From positions 1 to 23,161 of the forward strand of contig DATKBT010000171.1 in the NCBI GenBank assembly GCA_035546295.1: a stretch of 23,161 nt of DNA, written 5' to 3'. Of the stretch, positions 1 to 12,000 are shown in pieces. Source of the stretch: DATKBT01 sp035546295. Its GTDB lineage: Bacteria; Acidobacteriota; Thermoanaerobaculia; Multivoradales; Multivoraceae. Positions within the stretch are counted from its first letter, which is position 1. Every line of letters begins with the position of its first letter. The notes beneath the pieces are model-generated. The model worked only from the letters and a program-made list of their open reading frames with translations. It had not been told where the DNA came from and made no database searches. The translations under genes and the position numbers were made by a program.

Positions 1-1
1 C

Positions 2-3000
2 GAGGGGATCGCCAGCGATCGCAACTTCCGCCGCTATCTGCTCGAGGTCGCGCCGGCCCACGATCCGCAGGCGTGGAACCTGCTCGGCGCGCCTGTGCAA
101 CAACAGGTGCTGGACGGGCCGCTCGCGCTGTGGACCCCGCCGGCGGCCGGCGGCTACGTCGTACGCCTCTCGGTCGAGGACCGGGCCGGCAACGTCGCCC
201 GCGCCACGCGACAGGTCGCGACCGCGGCTCCGCCCGACATCGCCGATCTCACCGTCGCGCCTCGCCTGGTCTCGCCCAACGGCGACGGCAACGCCGACGA
301 GCTGGTGATCTCGTACCGGGTGCTGCGCCCGATCCTCCTCCGCCTCGAGATCCACGACGCCGACGGGCGTCTGGTGCGGGCGTTCGACCGCAGCCACCCG
401 CTCGCCGGAGAGGTCGTCGAGCTCCGCTGGGACGGCCGCGACGGCAACGGTCTGCCGGTGCCCGACGGCGGCTACAGCGTCGAGGTGCTCGGGCTCGAGC
501 TCTTCTTCGAGGTCGACCGCACCCCGCCCGAGATCGAGTGGGGGCTCAGCCACGGAAGCGACGTTCCGCTGACTGGCAGTCTCTCGCTCTCGGTTCGCGA
601 CGAGCACCTCGAGCCGGGACCGGTCGGCAAGGTCGAGAGCGGGCTCGGCGACTCGCCGCAGGCGTGGACGCCGCTCACCGACCTCGTGTCCGAGCAGCCG
701 GAGCGGCCGGGCTTCGTCGAGGAGGTAGACGAGAACCTGAGGCTGGCCCGCGCCTCGCTCCTGGGTCGTCGCTTCCGGATCGAGGCGACCGATGCGGCCG
801 GCAACCGCAGCGTGGTGGTCACCCATCCACCGATCGCCGAGGAGGCCTTCCTGGTGGCGGCGGGACCGAACCGGATCGACCCCGAGACCGGCAGCTTCGA
901 CCTCGACGCGGTCCTGAGCGAGGGTCTCCACGGTCCGCTCGTCGACGCCCTCGGGAACTGCGTCGAGCCGGTCGCGATGCCGTGCTTCGCGCGGCTTCCC
1001 GCCGACGGCGCGTTCCGGCTTCGCGCCCAGACCACCTTCGCGGGCGCCGCCTCGCAAGTCGTCCTGCAGTACCGGGCGCACGATCCGAGCCTGTTGGGCG
1101 GCGGCGAGGAGGACCTGCTGTGGAACGAGCGCGCGATGCCAGCGGCGTTTGCTCCCGAAGGCGTCGTCCCGGCGGTGGGCTTGCCGCTCGACGGCTTCGA
1201 CCTGGTGTGGGACCTGGCGGGAGTCGACCGTAGCCGATCGCTCGTGGCGCGGCTGAGGGTCGTCGACCAGGACGGCGAAGAGCACGTGACGCCCGCGATG
1301 CGGATCATCCCCGTCGCGCCCGGCCCGTTCTTCCTCGGTCGGCTCGAGGACGCCTGGGAGGCGCCGTTCCCGAGCAGCTTCGGCCTGAGCGAACGCGCCG
1401 AGCTCATCCGGTCGGCGAGGGCGCTGGCGGGCACGGCGGGTGTCGACGAGTCGCGGCTGCTGTGGGGCGGCGAGGAGCTCTCCGGCGAGCTGGCGCTCGC
1501 GGAGCTGTTCGTCCAGAGCGCCGACGACGGCCGCTATCAGGAAGAGGCGAGGTTCGAGGCGGTCGCGATCGCGGACGGGGTCTTCCTCTTCGAGGTGCCG
1601 ACCGTCGAGTGCGCCAGCTACGTCGTGCGCCTGCGAGCGGTCGATCAGAACGGCGATTCGTACTCCTCGGGCGGCGCGATCACGGTGCCCTGCATGAGGC
1701 TGCGCGTCGATCTCGACCCGATTCCGGAGCCGCAGTGCGGCGCGACACCGGGCGCGAGCAGCGCGCTCGGTCTCGACGTCACCCCCGAGAGCCTGGATGG
1801 AGCGACCCTGAGCGAGCTGCGACTCGAGCTGATCACGAGCGACAGCCGCGAGCTGCTCGACAACCTGATCACGCCGGCGAACGGCGTCGCGCGACGCTTC
1901 GACCTCGACCTCTCGAGCTTCCCCGAAGGCGAGTACGCGCTCCTCGTGTCGCTGATCAACGAGCGCGACGACGTGCTGTCCCGGCGGGAGACAGTGTGGG
2001 TCGATCGCACGCCGCCGACCCTCGAGGTGACCTCGCCGCTCGAGGGGCAGTCGAGCTGCGGGTTGGTGGCCATCGAGGGGCGCGCCGCCGACGGCGAGTC
2101 TCCGTATGCGCTCCTGCTCGAGCCGCTCCCCGGTTCGGCGTGCAGCGTGTCGGCCGTCCATCAGGACTCGACCACCGGGACGATCGTCGGTCTCCTCGGA
2201 ACCCTCGACGGGTGCCAGGGCGAGGTCGGTCTCCGGGTGCTCGCCGTCGACCAGGTGGGCAACACCACCTGCGTCGATCGCCAGGCGGTGGTCGACGCCG
2301 TCGTGCTGGGCGGTGGGATCGACGCCGCCGGCGTGGCGCTCGCGACCAGCGCCGGCAGCGTGTACCAAGGGCTCTCCCCCAACGGCGACGGCATCGGCGA
2401 CGGCATCGCCGACGAGCTCGAGGTCGAGCTGCTGGCGGAGGAGGCGGTGTTCGCCGACGTCGCGGTGCATTCGCGCCTTGCCGGGCTGCACTGTGAGCTC
2501 GGCGGGACCCCGGTGCGGACCCTGGTCGAGGGGCTTCCCTTCTCGCAGCGGGCGACGGTGGTTTGGGACGGTCTCGACGACGGCGGCCAGCCGGTGGCCG
2601 ACGGCCGTTACGGCGTGGTTGCCCACATCGAGGACGCCTGCGGCAACGACCGCACCGAGACCTTCTGCTCGATCGCGCTGGATGCGAGCCCGCCGGCGCT
2701 CGAGGTGACCAGCCCGCCGGCCGGCGCGGCCGTCTCGGGGCTGGTCGCCGTGCGCGGTTCGGTGCTCGAAGTTCGGCCGCCTTTGCCGGCAGGGCAACTC
2801 CTGACCTTCGATCGCTTCGAGCTCGACTACCAGCTCGATACGGCGCCCGGCCTCTGGACGCCGATCCATGTGTCGGACGTCGAGGTTCCGGACCACGACC
2901 GCCATCTCGCCACCTGGAGGCTCCAGGGCGCCGCGGGGCCGGTGACGCTGCGCCTGAGCGCCAGCGACCTGCTCGGAAACCGCTCCGAGGTCACGGTTCC

Positions 3001-6000
3001 GGTGCAGGCGCTGGATGCGCCGCTCCTGGTCTCCCTGCTCGAGCCGGCGCCGCGGCTGTTCTCGCCCAACGGCGACGGGCGTCGCGATCACGTCGCGATT
3101 CGACTCACCCTCGTCGAGCCGGTCCTCGTCGACCTGCGCATCCTGGACGGCGACGGAACCCTGGTGCGCGAGCTCGTCGCCGGAGAAGCTCTGCCCGCCG
3201 GCGCCGCGGTGCGGATCTGGGACGGTCTCGACGACTCGGGATCGATCGCGACGGACGGCACCTACGAGATCGAGATCACGGCGCGGCTCGCGAGCCAGCC
3301 CGGAATCTCGCAGACGGTGCGCACGCAGGTCGTGCTGGACGCCACTCCGCCCGCGATCCAGGTGCTCGGACCCGCGGGCTTCGCGGACGCCACAGCCACC
3401 GACGTCGAGATCGAGGTCGCCGACGCCAACGCCGGCGCCTGGGTCGTCGAGCTGGCGCCCGAGCCGGGAGCGGGTCCACCCGCCTGGCACCAGCTCGCTG
3501 CGGGGACCGGCTCGATCGCGGCGGTCGTCGCCCAGCTCGCTGGCCTCGAGGAGGGCTCCTACCGCCTCCGCCTCGAGGCGAGCGACCTCGCCGAGAGCAC
3601 CAGCTCGCTCGAGTCCCACTTCGTGGTCGACGGCGAGCCGCCGGTGGTCCACCTGCTCCAGCCGGTCGAGGGGGGCGCCTTCGGCGGTGATCTCACGGTG
3701 ACGGCCTCGATCGACGAGGAGTTTCTCGACCGCACCCGGATCGAGCTTGCGCCGGGCGCCGATCCGAACGACGAGGACTTCGTGCTCCTGGTCGAGGCTC
3801 CGGCGCCCTCCGCGGGAGAATTCTCGAGCATCGTCGACGTCGCCGGCTTCGCGGACGGCGGCTACGTCCTGCGGCTGGTGGCCTTGGACCGCTCGGGCAA
3901 CCGGGGGGAGGCGCGGCGGCGGATCCGGCTCGACCGCTCGCCCCCCAACGCCGACCTCTCCGCGCCGGCGGACGGCGCCTGGATCCGGGAGCCGGTTGCG
4001 ATCGCGGGGGAGGCCAGCGACGCCAACCTCGCGAGCTGGACGCTGACGCTGGCTCCGGCCGGAGGGGGCGGCGCTCCGGTCGAGCTCGCGAGCGGCGTTA
4101 CTCCGGTCGATGCCGGCGACGTCCTGCTCACCTGGGCCGCGCTGCCCCCCGACGGCGAGCACCTGCTCCGACTGACGGTGACGGACCATGCCGGCAACCA
4201 GAGCATCGACTCGGTGACGGTGGCGGTCGACCGCGCGCCGCCGGCGCCGCCCACCGGTTTCGCGGGCACGGTCGAGGGCGACGATGTCCAGCTCTCCTGG
4301 CAGACGAGCCCCGAGCCGGACCTCGCCGGCTACCGACTGACCCGCGGCGGCGTCGTGGTCGCCGAGCTCGGCGCGACCGAGACCTCGGCCATCGACGGCG
4401 GACGTTTCGAGGGGCGCTACGAGTACCGACTGGTGGCCTTCGATCACGCCGGCAACGAGAGCTCACCGGCCGGTCCGGTCTCGCTCGTCATCGACACGAC
4501 GCCGCCGAACGCCTCGATCCTGCGCCCGCGCCCGGGCGAGCGAGTGTCCGGCTCGGTCGAGATCGTGGGCACCGCTGCGAGCGCCGAGGACTTCCTCGAG
4601 TATCGGTTGCTGATCGCGGTCTCGCCGCCGCCCGCGGAGCCGATCCTGTTGCGCCGCTCGCCGGCCGCCACCACCAGCGGAGTCCTTGGGCTCTGGGACA
4701 CCAGCGGAGCGCCGGAGGGGGAGGAGGTCGGGCTGACGCTCGAGGCCGAGGACACCAGCGGCAACGTCGCGCGGGTCTCGATCGTGCTCACGGTCGACAA
4801 CGAGCCGCCCGCGGTCCCCGAGGGGCTGGTGGCGAGCGTCGCCGGCGACGGCGCTGGCGACGATGTCGACCTGAGCTGGCAGGCCAACGTGGAGTCGGAC
4901 CTGCTTGGCTACGTGCTGCTGCGCGACGGTGTGACGATCGATGCGCTGGGCAGGCCCACGGGCGGCGATCTGCGCGACGTCGCGCTCACCGGCACCAGCC
5001 ACCGCGACGCCGATCGTCCCGATGGCACCTTCAGCTACCGAGTGATCGCGATCGATCGTGCCGGCAACGCGAGCGCGCCCTCCGCGCCGGCGCTGGCGAC
5101 GGTCGAGACCGGAGCGCCCGTGATCTCGATCGTCGAGCCGACGGACGGCGCCCGGGTCGAGGGGATCGTGCCGGTGCTGGTCGAGAGCCCCGATCTCGAC
5201 GTCGCCGAGGTGCGCTTCGAGGTGCGCGAGACCGGCGCGCCGGACTGGACTCTGCTCGGGGTCGACCAGGAGGCGCCGTGGGGGACGGAGTGGGACGCGG
5301 CGCCGCTTCCCTTCGGTCTTTACGAGCTGCGCGCTACGGCGGTCGACGGCGGCGGGGCCGAGGGACCGGCCGACCTGGTCACGGTCGAGCTCACCGAGCT
5401 GACGCCGCCGCCGGCGCCGCTCGCGCTCGTGCTCGACGTCGACGGCGACGAGGTTTCGCTGAGCTGGCCTCCGGTCGACACCCTCGATCTCGCCGGCTAC
5501 CACGTCGAGCGCTCGTCGGACGGCGGCGAGAGCTGGCTGCGGCTCGACGCCGATCCGATCACGGCGACCGCGAGGGCCGACGTGGGCGTCGCCGACGGCA
5601 CGTATCGCTACCGCGTGGTCGCCGCCGACGTCAACGGCAACGAGTCGGATCCCTCGCCCGAGGTCGGCGCGCGGGTGTTCGGCGCCCTGCTCGAGCAGCC
5701 CCTCACGCCGACCGCCGAGCTCGCCGTGGGTCCGGTGGCGGGGCGCGGTCCGGACGCCGTGGCCTACACGGTCGATCCGGAGCTCGAGGGTCCGGACGGC
5801 ACCATCGTGCCTCTCGCGAGCTTCGCCAGCGAGGCCGACGGGAGCTTTGTGATTCCGGTCGTGACGCTCGTGCGTGGCCGCAACGTGGTGCGGGTGCGGC
5901 TGACCGACGATGAAGGCCATCGCAGCCGGATTGGGACCGTTCCGATCGTCTCGATCGCGCCGCCCGAAGCACCTGCCGGTCTCGCCGCGACCGTCGACGG

Positions 6001-9000
6001 TTTCGACGTGTCGCTCGAGTGGGACCCGAATCCGGAACCCGACCTCGCCGGCTATCTCCTGCGGCGAGGCGGAGAGCCGGTGGAGCCTGCGCGTCTCGCC
6101 CCCCTCGTCGCGGCCGTCGACTCGCAGCGTGGAGCCGAGGTCGCGCCGCTCGCGATCGACGGGAGTTCCTCGACCTCGTGGATCCCGATCACGCCGAGCT
6201 CGGGTGGCGCGCTCGAGCCGCCGGTGTGGATCGAGGTCGAGCTCGATCGGGCGCGCGTGCTCACGGGCGTCGAGCTCGAGTGGTACGACGCATCCGCGGC
6301 GCCGCGCCGGGCGCGGGTCGAGGCGCACTCGGGCGAGGTGTGGGCGACGGTGGCGACGGTCCCCGCCGCAACCGCTGTGGCGGAGATTGCGTTCGTCCGG
6401 CCGTACGCGACCTCGCGAGTGCGGCTGATCATCGACGAGGCTCCCAGCGCCTTCCGGCGACTCTGGCTGCGCGAGCTGCGCGTGCTCGAGCTCGGATCGA
6501 TCGAAGGAACGTCGTACGGCCACATAGCCGGCGACGGGCTCCATCGTTACGAGCTGCAAGCGATCGGCGCGAGCGGTCTGCTCGGTCCGTCCGCCTCGCT
6601 CGACGTCCCGGTGGGCGACGTGGTGTCGCCCGAGCCGGTGATCCTCGCGGGGCAGGCGAGCGGCTTCGAGGTCGAGCTGAGCTGGACGGCGAGCCCGGCG
6701 CCCGACGTCGCCGGCTATACCGTGTATCGCGACGGCTCGCTGATCGTGCGGCAGCTCGACGCCGGGTTCCTCGCCCACACCGATGGACCGTTGCCCAACG
6801 GCTCCTACCGCTACCGGGTGACTGCCAGCGACGCGGTCGGCAACGAGAGCGCTTCCTCCAACGAAGTCGCCATCGAGCTCGCGGCGCCGGTTCCCCAGCC
6901 GCCGACGCTGGCCGTGACCGGGACCGAGGCCAGCAGCGCCACCCTGAGCTGGACTCCCTCCGTGGGCCTCGAGGGGGTCGCCTTCGCGCTCGAGCGAGCG
7001 ACGTCGGGCGGCGGGCCTTACGAGGAGGTCGTTCTCACCACCGCTCTGACGTTCACCGACGAGGAGCTCGATCCCGCGACGACCTACTGGTACGTCGTAC
7101 GCGCGATCGATGCCGCCGGCAATCGGAGCCTGCCGTCGAACGAGGTAGCGGTGATCGCGATCGACGTCACGCCGCCTCCGGCGCCGCGCCTGTTCCACCC
7201 GGCGCGACCGGCAGGCGCGATCGAGACCGGCGAGCTGCTGGTCGACGTTGCCGCCTTCGCCGAGAGGGGAGCGCGCGTCTCGCTCTGGCAGGGCGGCTCG
7301 TTCCGGCGCGAGGCGACGGCGACCTCGGAGTGGAGCGACGAGCCGAGCAGCCCGAGCGCCGAGCGGGTGCGCTTCAGCGCCGATGGCAGCCGGGCTCTCG
7401 CCATCGACTTCGATGGCGTGCTCTGGTGGCTCGCATTCCCGCTGCCGAGCGCCTCGCCAGTTGCGACCCGAGTGGCGAGCGCGGCGTGGCTGGGAAGCGA
7501 GAGCATCCTCTACGCGACCGGCGACGGCGAGCTCCGTCGGTTCGAGCCCGCGACCGGGATCGCCAGCTCGATCGCGGCTGCGGACGAGATCGCCGAGGTG
7601 GCGGCCGCCGAGGATCCGTCGTCGGGCGAGCAACTCGTGCTGGTGACGGCCGAGCGTCTGGGTCAGGCGGGATTGTGGCGGCTCGATCTCGCCTCGGGAG
7701 GTTGGGAGCTGCTGGAGCCGCTCGACCACGCCTACGCGCTCTGGGATCTTGCCATCGCGCCGCGGCTCGCGCACGTGGCCTTCCTCAGCGAGGTCCACGG
7801 GCTGGCGCTCCTCGAGCTCTCCTCCGGGGAGATCACACCGCTCGGTGGGGACGCTGGTGGTCCCGTCGCCTGGTCGCCCGACGGCGGCGCGCTGCTCTAC
7901 GTCGAGGAGTCGGCCCCGTCCCAGATCTGGCGCTTCGAGCTCGACTCTGAGGTCGCGTCTCAGGTCACCGACGATCCCGACGGCGCCTACGGTCCTTTGT
8001 GGTCACCCGACGGCTCGCGCTACGCCTACGTGCGCGACGGCTGGGGTCTCCAGGTCGTGGAGTGGGGGGGCGAAGCCGAGGAGGTGGCGCCCTACCTGCC
8101 GGAGGTTGCCGTCTGGACGGCCGGGGGCGCGATCGGCTCCCACCTCGACGGCGGCGCCGTCCGGATCCTGCCGCCGGGACTCGCCCGTTGGAACGGCATC
8201 GGGCTCGAGCCGGGCGTCAACCTACTCTCGGCGCGAGCGCGCGACGAGGCCGGTCTGGAGTCGCCCTTCTCGGAGGTGATCACCGTGATCCTGCGGGCCG
8301 ACGCGCTTCCCGACCTCGAGCTGCGCTCGGGCGAGCTGGCCGCGATACCGCCCACGGTCGAGCCGCTCTCGCCCGTGCGAATCTCGGCCGTGGTCCGCAA
8401 CCGGGGGGCGCAGGCCGCGGCTGCGAGCGAGCTCGAGCTCGAGCTCGAGGATCCAGCCGGCCAGTCGATCTGGACGCGGCGGCTGCCGGTTCGGGCGCTC
8501 GAGCCGGGCGGGTTCGCGACGGTGCTGCACGACGTGGCGCTCGAGGTCCCCGGGCTCTATCGCCTGCGCGCGCGTGCCGACGCCGGGCTGGTGGTGCCCG
8601 AGGGCGACGAGGCCAACAACCAGGCGACGCGCGAGCTCCGCGTGCTCGAGGCCGGCGCTCCACTGCTCTCGGTCTCGAGCGAGCAGTTGCGCTACGAGCC
8701 CGGCGAGCTGGTCCGCGGTGAGGTACGAGTCCTCGCGGGGGGCGCGTTCGCGGGACGGCTCGTCGTGCGCTTCGAGGACGAGCTCGGGTTCCCGGTGGCG
8801 ACCCTGATCGACGACGTCGTCGCGCTCGCCTTCGGCCAGGAGCGCATCGAGATGCTGGCGCACGAGTCCGCCGGGTTGTTCGCCGGCGCCTATCGCCTGC
8901 GCGCCAGGCTCGAGGACGAGGCCGGAGTCGCCGTGGCCGAGCAGGTAGCTTCGTTCGAGATCGGCGAGACGATTCGAGCTGCGGCCGCGCTCGAGGTCAC

Positions 9001-12000
9001 GCCGCAGGTCGCGGTGCGGCCGGGGGCGGTCACGCTCGCCGGTGTGCTCCGCTACCTCGAGGGCAATGCCCTGCTCGAGGACGTCGAGCTCGCCCTGGTG
9101 CTGCTCGATCCGAGCGGCGTGGAGGCTGCGCGCTGGGAGCAGACGGCAGGGGGGCTTCTCCCCGGCGACCAGGCGCCGCTCGGCGTGGTCTGGAGCAGCG
9201 GGGGCGCTGCTCCCGGTCGCTGGACCGCGACGTTGACGGCGTCGTTCGGCTCGCAGCAGCTCGCTTCGGCGGAAGCGATGCTCGACCTCGGGCTGGCTCC
9301 GCCGCGAGCCGTCGGCGAGCTGAGCACCTCCTCCGAGGTCGCGGCGGGGTCGACCGTGGACGTCGATTTCCTCGTCCGGAACGTCGGCGAGCTGGATCTC
9401 ACCGGTGCTCAGGTGACGGTGTCGCTGCGGCGAGCGCCGCCGGCCGGCGTTCACGCCAGCGAGAGCGTCGTGGTCGATCTCCCGAACGGCGGCACGGCGA
9501 CCGGCGCCGTGTCGCTGGACAGCTCGGGTCTCGGCCTGGGGAGCTACCTGATCGTGTTCGAGGCCGACCTCGAGGCGGCCGGGGACCCGGGCGGCGCCAC
9601 GGCTCCGCTCGACACCGTTCTGCTCGACACCGCGACGGTGATGCTGGTCGATGCCGAAACCCCCGAGGTCGAGTTGCGCCAGCCGGTCGACGGTGGCTTC
9701 CTCGGGCTCGACTCGAGGGCGGTCGTGCGCGCGCTCGACCGCCTGTCGGGCGTCGCGTCGGTCGAGGTGGTGCTCGACGCAGGGCCGCCGCGGCCGGCGT
9801 TCCGGATCGAGGGCGATCTCTACGGCGCGCTCCTTGAGGGGGTCTCGCCGCTCGAGGAGGGAGTGCACACGGTCGAGGCGCGGACACGGGATCGCGCCGG
9901 GAACCAGGCGGCCACCGGGGTCCTCACCTTCACCGTCGATCGCACGCCCCCCGAGATTACGGTGCTCGGCGTGGTCGACGGCCAGGTCGGCGGCGCCCCC
10001 GTCGTGCCCGTGATCGAGATCGTGGAGGAGCATCCCGGAACCCTGTCGCTGCTGCTCGATGGCCTTCCCTTCACCTCCGGAGACCTGGTCGAGGCGCCGG
10101 GAATCCACCGGCTCGACGTGGTGACGGCCGATCTCGCCGGCAACCGGGCGGCGATCACGGTGCGCTTCGAGATCACGATCCCGACCGGCTCGCCGGTCCT
10201 GGGTGAGATCGTGGGCGCTCCGGCCCAGGCCGCGCTCGGCGCTCCGCTCGAGGTCGTCCTCGAGCTCGTCAACGAGAGCGGAGCGCCGCTGGTCGCGCTG
10301 CCGGTCTCGCTGTCCCTCGAGTCGGCGGCGTCGGGCGAGCAGCTCGTGAGGGTCGAGCTGACGCTCGACCTGCCGGCCGGGGCGACGAGCGTCCCGGATC
10401 TCTCGATCGACACCGCTGAGCTCGTTCCCGAGCCGATCGAGCTGGTGCTGTCGGCCGATCTCGCCCAGCTCGGTGGCGGCATCGTGGAGCTCGATCGCCA
10501 GGCGGTGCTCCTGGTCGATGCGACGCCGCCGGGGCTCGAGCTGCTCGTGCCCGCCGACGGCGCGATCGTGCCCGCGGAGGTCGTGGTGCAGGCCCTCGCC
10601 ACCGATGCGCACTCCCCGATCGACCTCGTCGAGGTGGCCTTCGACGGGGGCGAGCTCGTCGCGTTGCCCGCCACCGGCGGCGACACCTACGGCGCGACCT
10701 TCGATGGGCTCGCCGAGGGAGGACACGCTCTCGTGGCGCGCGCTCTCGATGCCGCCGGCAACGCGGCCGAGGTCGCAATCGAGCTCACGGTCGACGCGAC
10801 ACCGCCCGTCGTCGAGGTGAGCGGCGTCGTCGACGGCCAGCAGAGCAGCGACCCCCTCACGCCGGTGGTGACGGTGACCGATCCGCACCTCGAGCAGGTC
10901 GCGATCCTCCTCGACGGCGAGCCCTTCGCCTCGGGAACTGCGGTCTCGGCGCCGGGTCCGCACCTGCTCGAGGTCGAGGCCCTCGATCTCGCCGGCAACC
11001 GGGCCGAGCTCGCCGTCGCCTTCGAGATCCTGCAGGCAGCGCCGGTGCTGACGGCGACCTTCGCGGCCGATCGCGTCGGCGCGGGAGGCACGGTCGAGCT
11101 GGTCTACGAGATCACCAACGCCAGCTCGATGGAGGCGGCGAGCGAGATCGGGTTCGAGAACGTCTTCGTGGAGGAGCTGCCGACCGCGGCGGCGCTGCCG
11201 GCGAGCGGCTTCTGCGGCCCCGGCTCGGCGGCAACGTTCCGCCCGCGTGCGGCGAACCCGGCACGGCTGGCGATCGCGGGCGCCGCGCTCGGGTCTGGGG
11301 AATCCTGCAGGTTCTCGGTGGTGCTCGACGTCGAGGTGGGCGCTGCGGGCGGTGCGATCACGAACACTGCTGGGCCGCTGACGGCGACCGCCGGCGGTGT
11401 GGCGGTGGTGGGCGAGGCGGCCGCCGACGCCGTCGAGCTGATCGGTGCACCGTACCTGACTGCCGAGATCACGGACGATCCGGTGGCGCCGGGAGGCGGC
11501 GCGACCCTCGAGCTCACGCTCGCTCACCACGCGAGCGCGCCCGGGGATGCCACCGGCATCGCGTTCGGCGTCGACCTCGCCGGAGCGCTCGCCGGGCTCC
11601 ACGCCACTGGGCTCGACGGGATGGGGCTCCCCGCGGCCGACGTCTGCGGTGCGGGCTCGCTGCTCCTCGGCGGCGACCGGCTGCGGCTCGAGGGCGGCGT
11701 GCTCGCCCCCGGCGAGTCCTGCGTCCTCGCGATCGATCTGGGGACGCCCGCCTCGGCGCCGGCCGGCGGTCACGAGATCGTCACCTCGAGCGTGATCGCC
11801 ACGGTCGAGGTGGTGGGGGAAGGCGTCGACGTGGTCGGCGCCGCGGCCGGCGACGATCTGATCGTGGCCGGTCTGACGCTGGCCAAGGAGTTCGCGAACG
11901 ATCCGGTGGCGCCGGGCGGAGAGGTGACACTTCGGTTCACGCTCTCGAACACCAGCGCGACCTCGAGCGCCACCGAGATCCTGTTCACCGACGATCTGGT

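Larger units (their letters stand above)
2..4230 (+). repeat. Ig-like repeat region with 'TPP' linkers
   Basis: Repeated beta-sandwich modules end in a strand of the type 'GxYxLRLxAxDxxGN' and pass into the next through linkers such as VDRTPP, LDATPP, VDGEPP and LDRSPP. Clear units start near 530, 2008, 2690, 3346, 3636 and 3941. The segment 800-2000 is more divergent and I could not divide it with confidence. The first 230 bases are the end of a unit that starts outside the window. This pattern is usual for bacterial extracellular adhesin or matrix proteins. Twelve cysteines lie between 959 and 2668; none are seen from there to 11213. Confidence 0.75.

Noticed and set aside
95..97. GTG at 95 as start of the giant gene
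   Set aside because: The same frame is open to base 2 and the earlier residues fit the Ig pattern, so the gene begins outside the window.
272..3079. Near-identical DNA repeats at the three SPNGDG sites as a CRISPR-like or mobile repeat
   Set aside because: The shared stretches are short, far apart and encode the same protein motif, so they are explained by domain homology.
4463..7798. Minus-strand open frame of 1111 residues
   Set aside because: It lies wholly opposite a well-supported gene. Its product is an Arg/His/Asp/Glu-rich string with no domain, as expected for the antisense of GC-rich coding DNA.
8222..11773. Minus-strand open frame of 1183 residues
   Set aside because: Same composition as other antisense shadows, opposite recognised CARDB-like and Ig modules, with no motif of its own.
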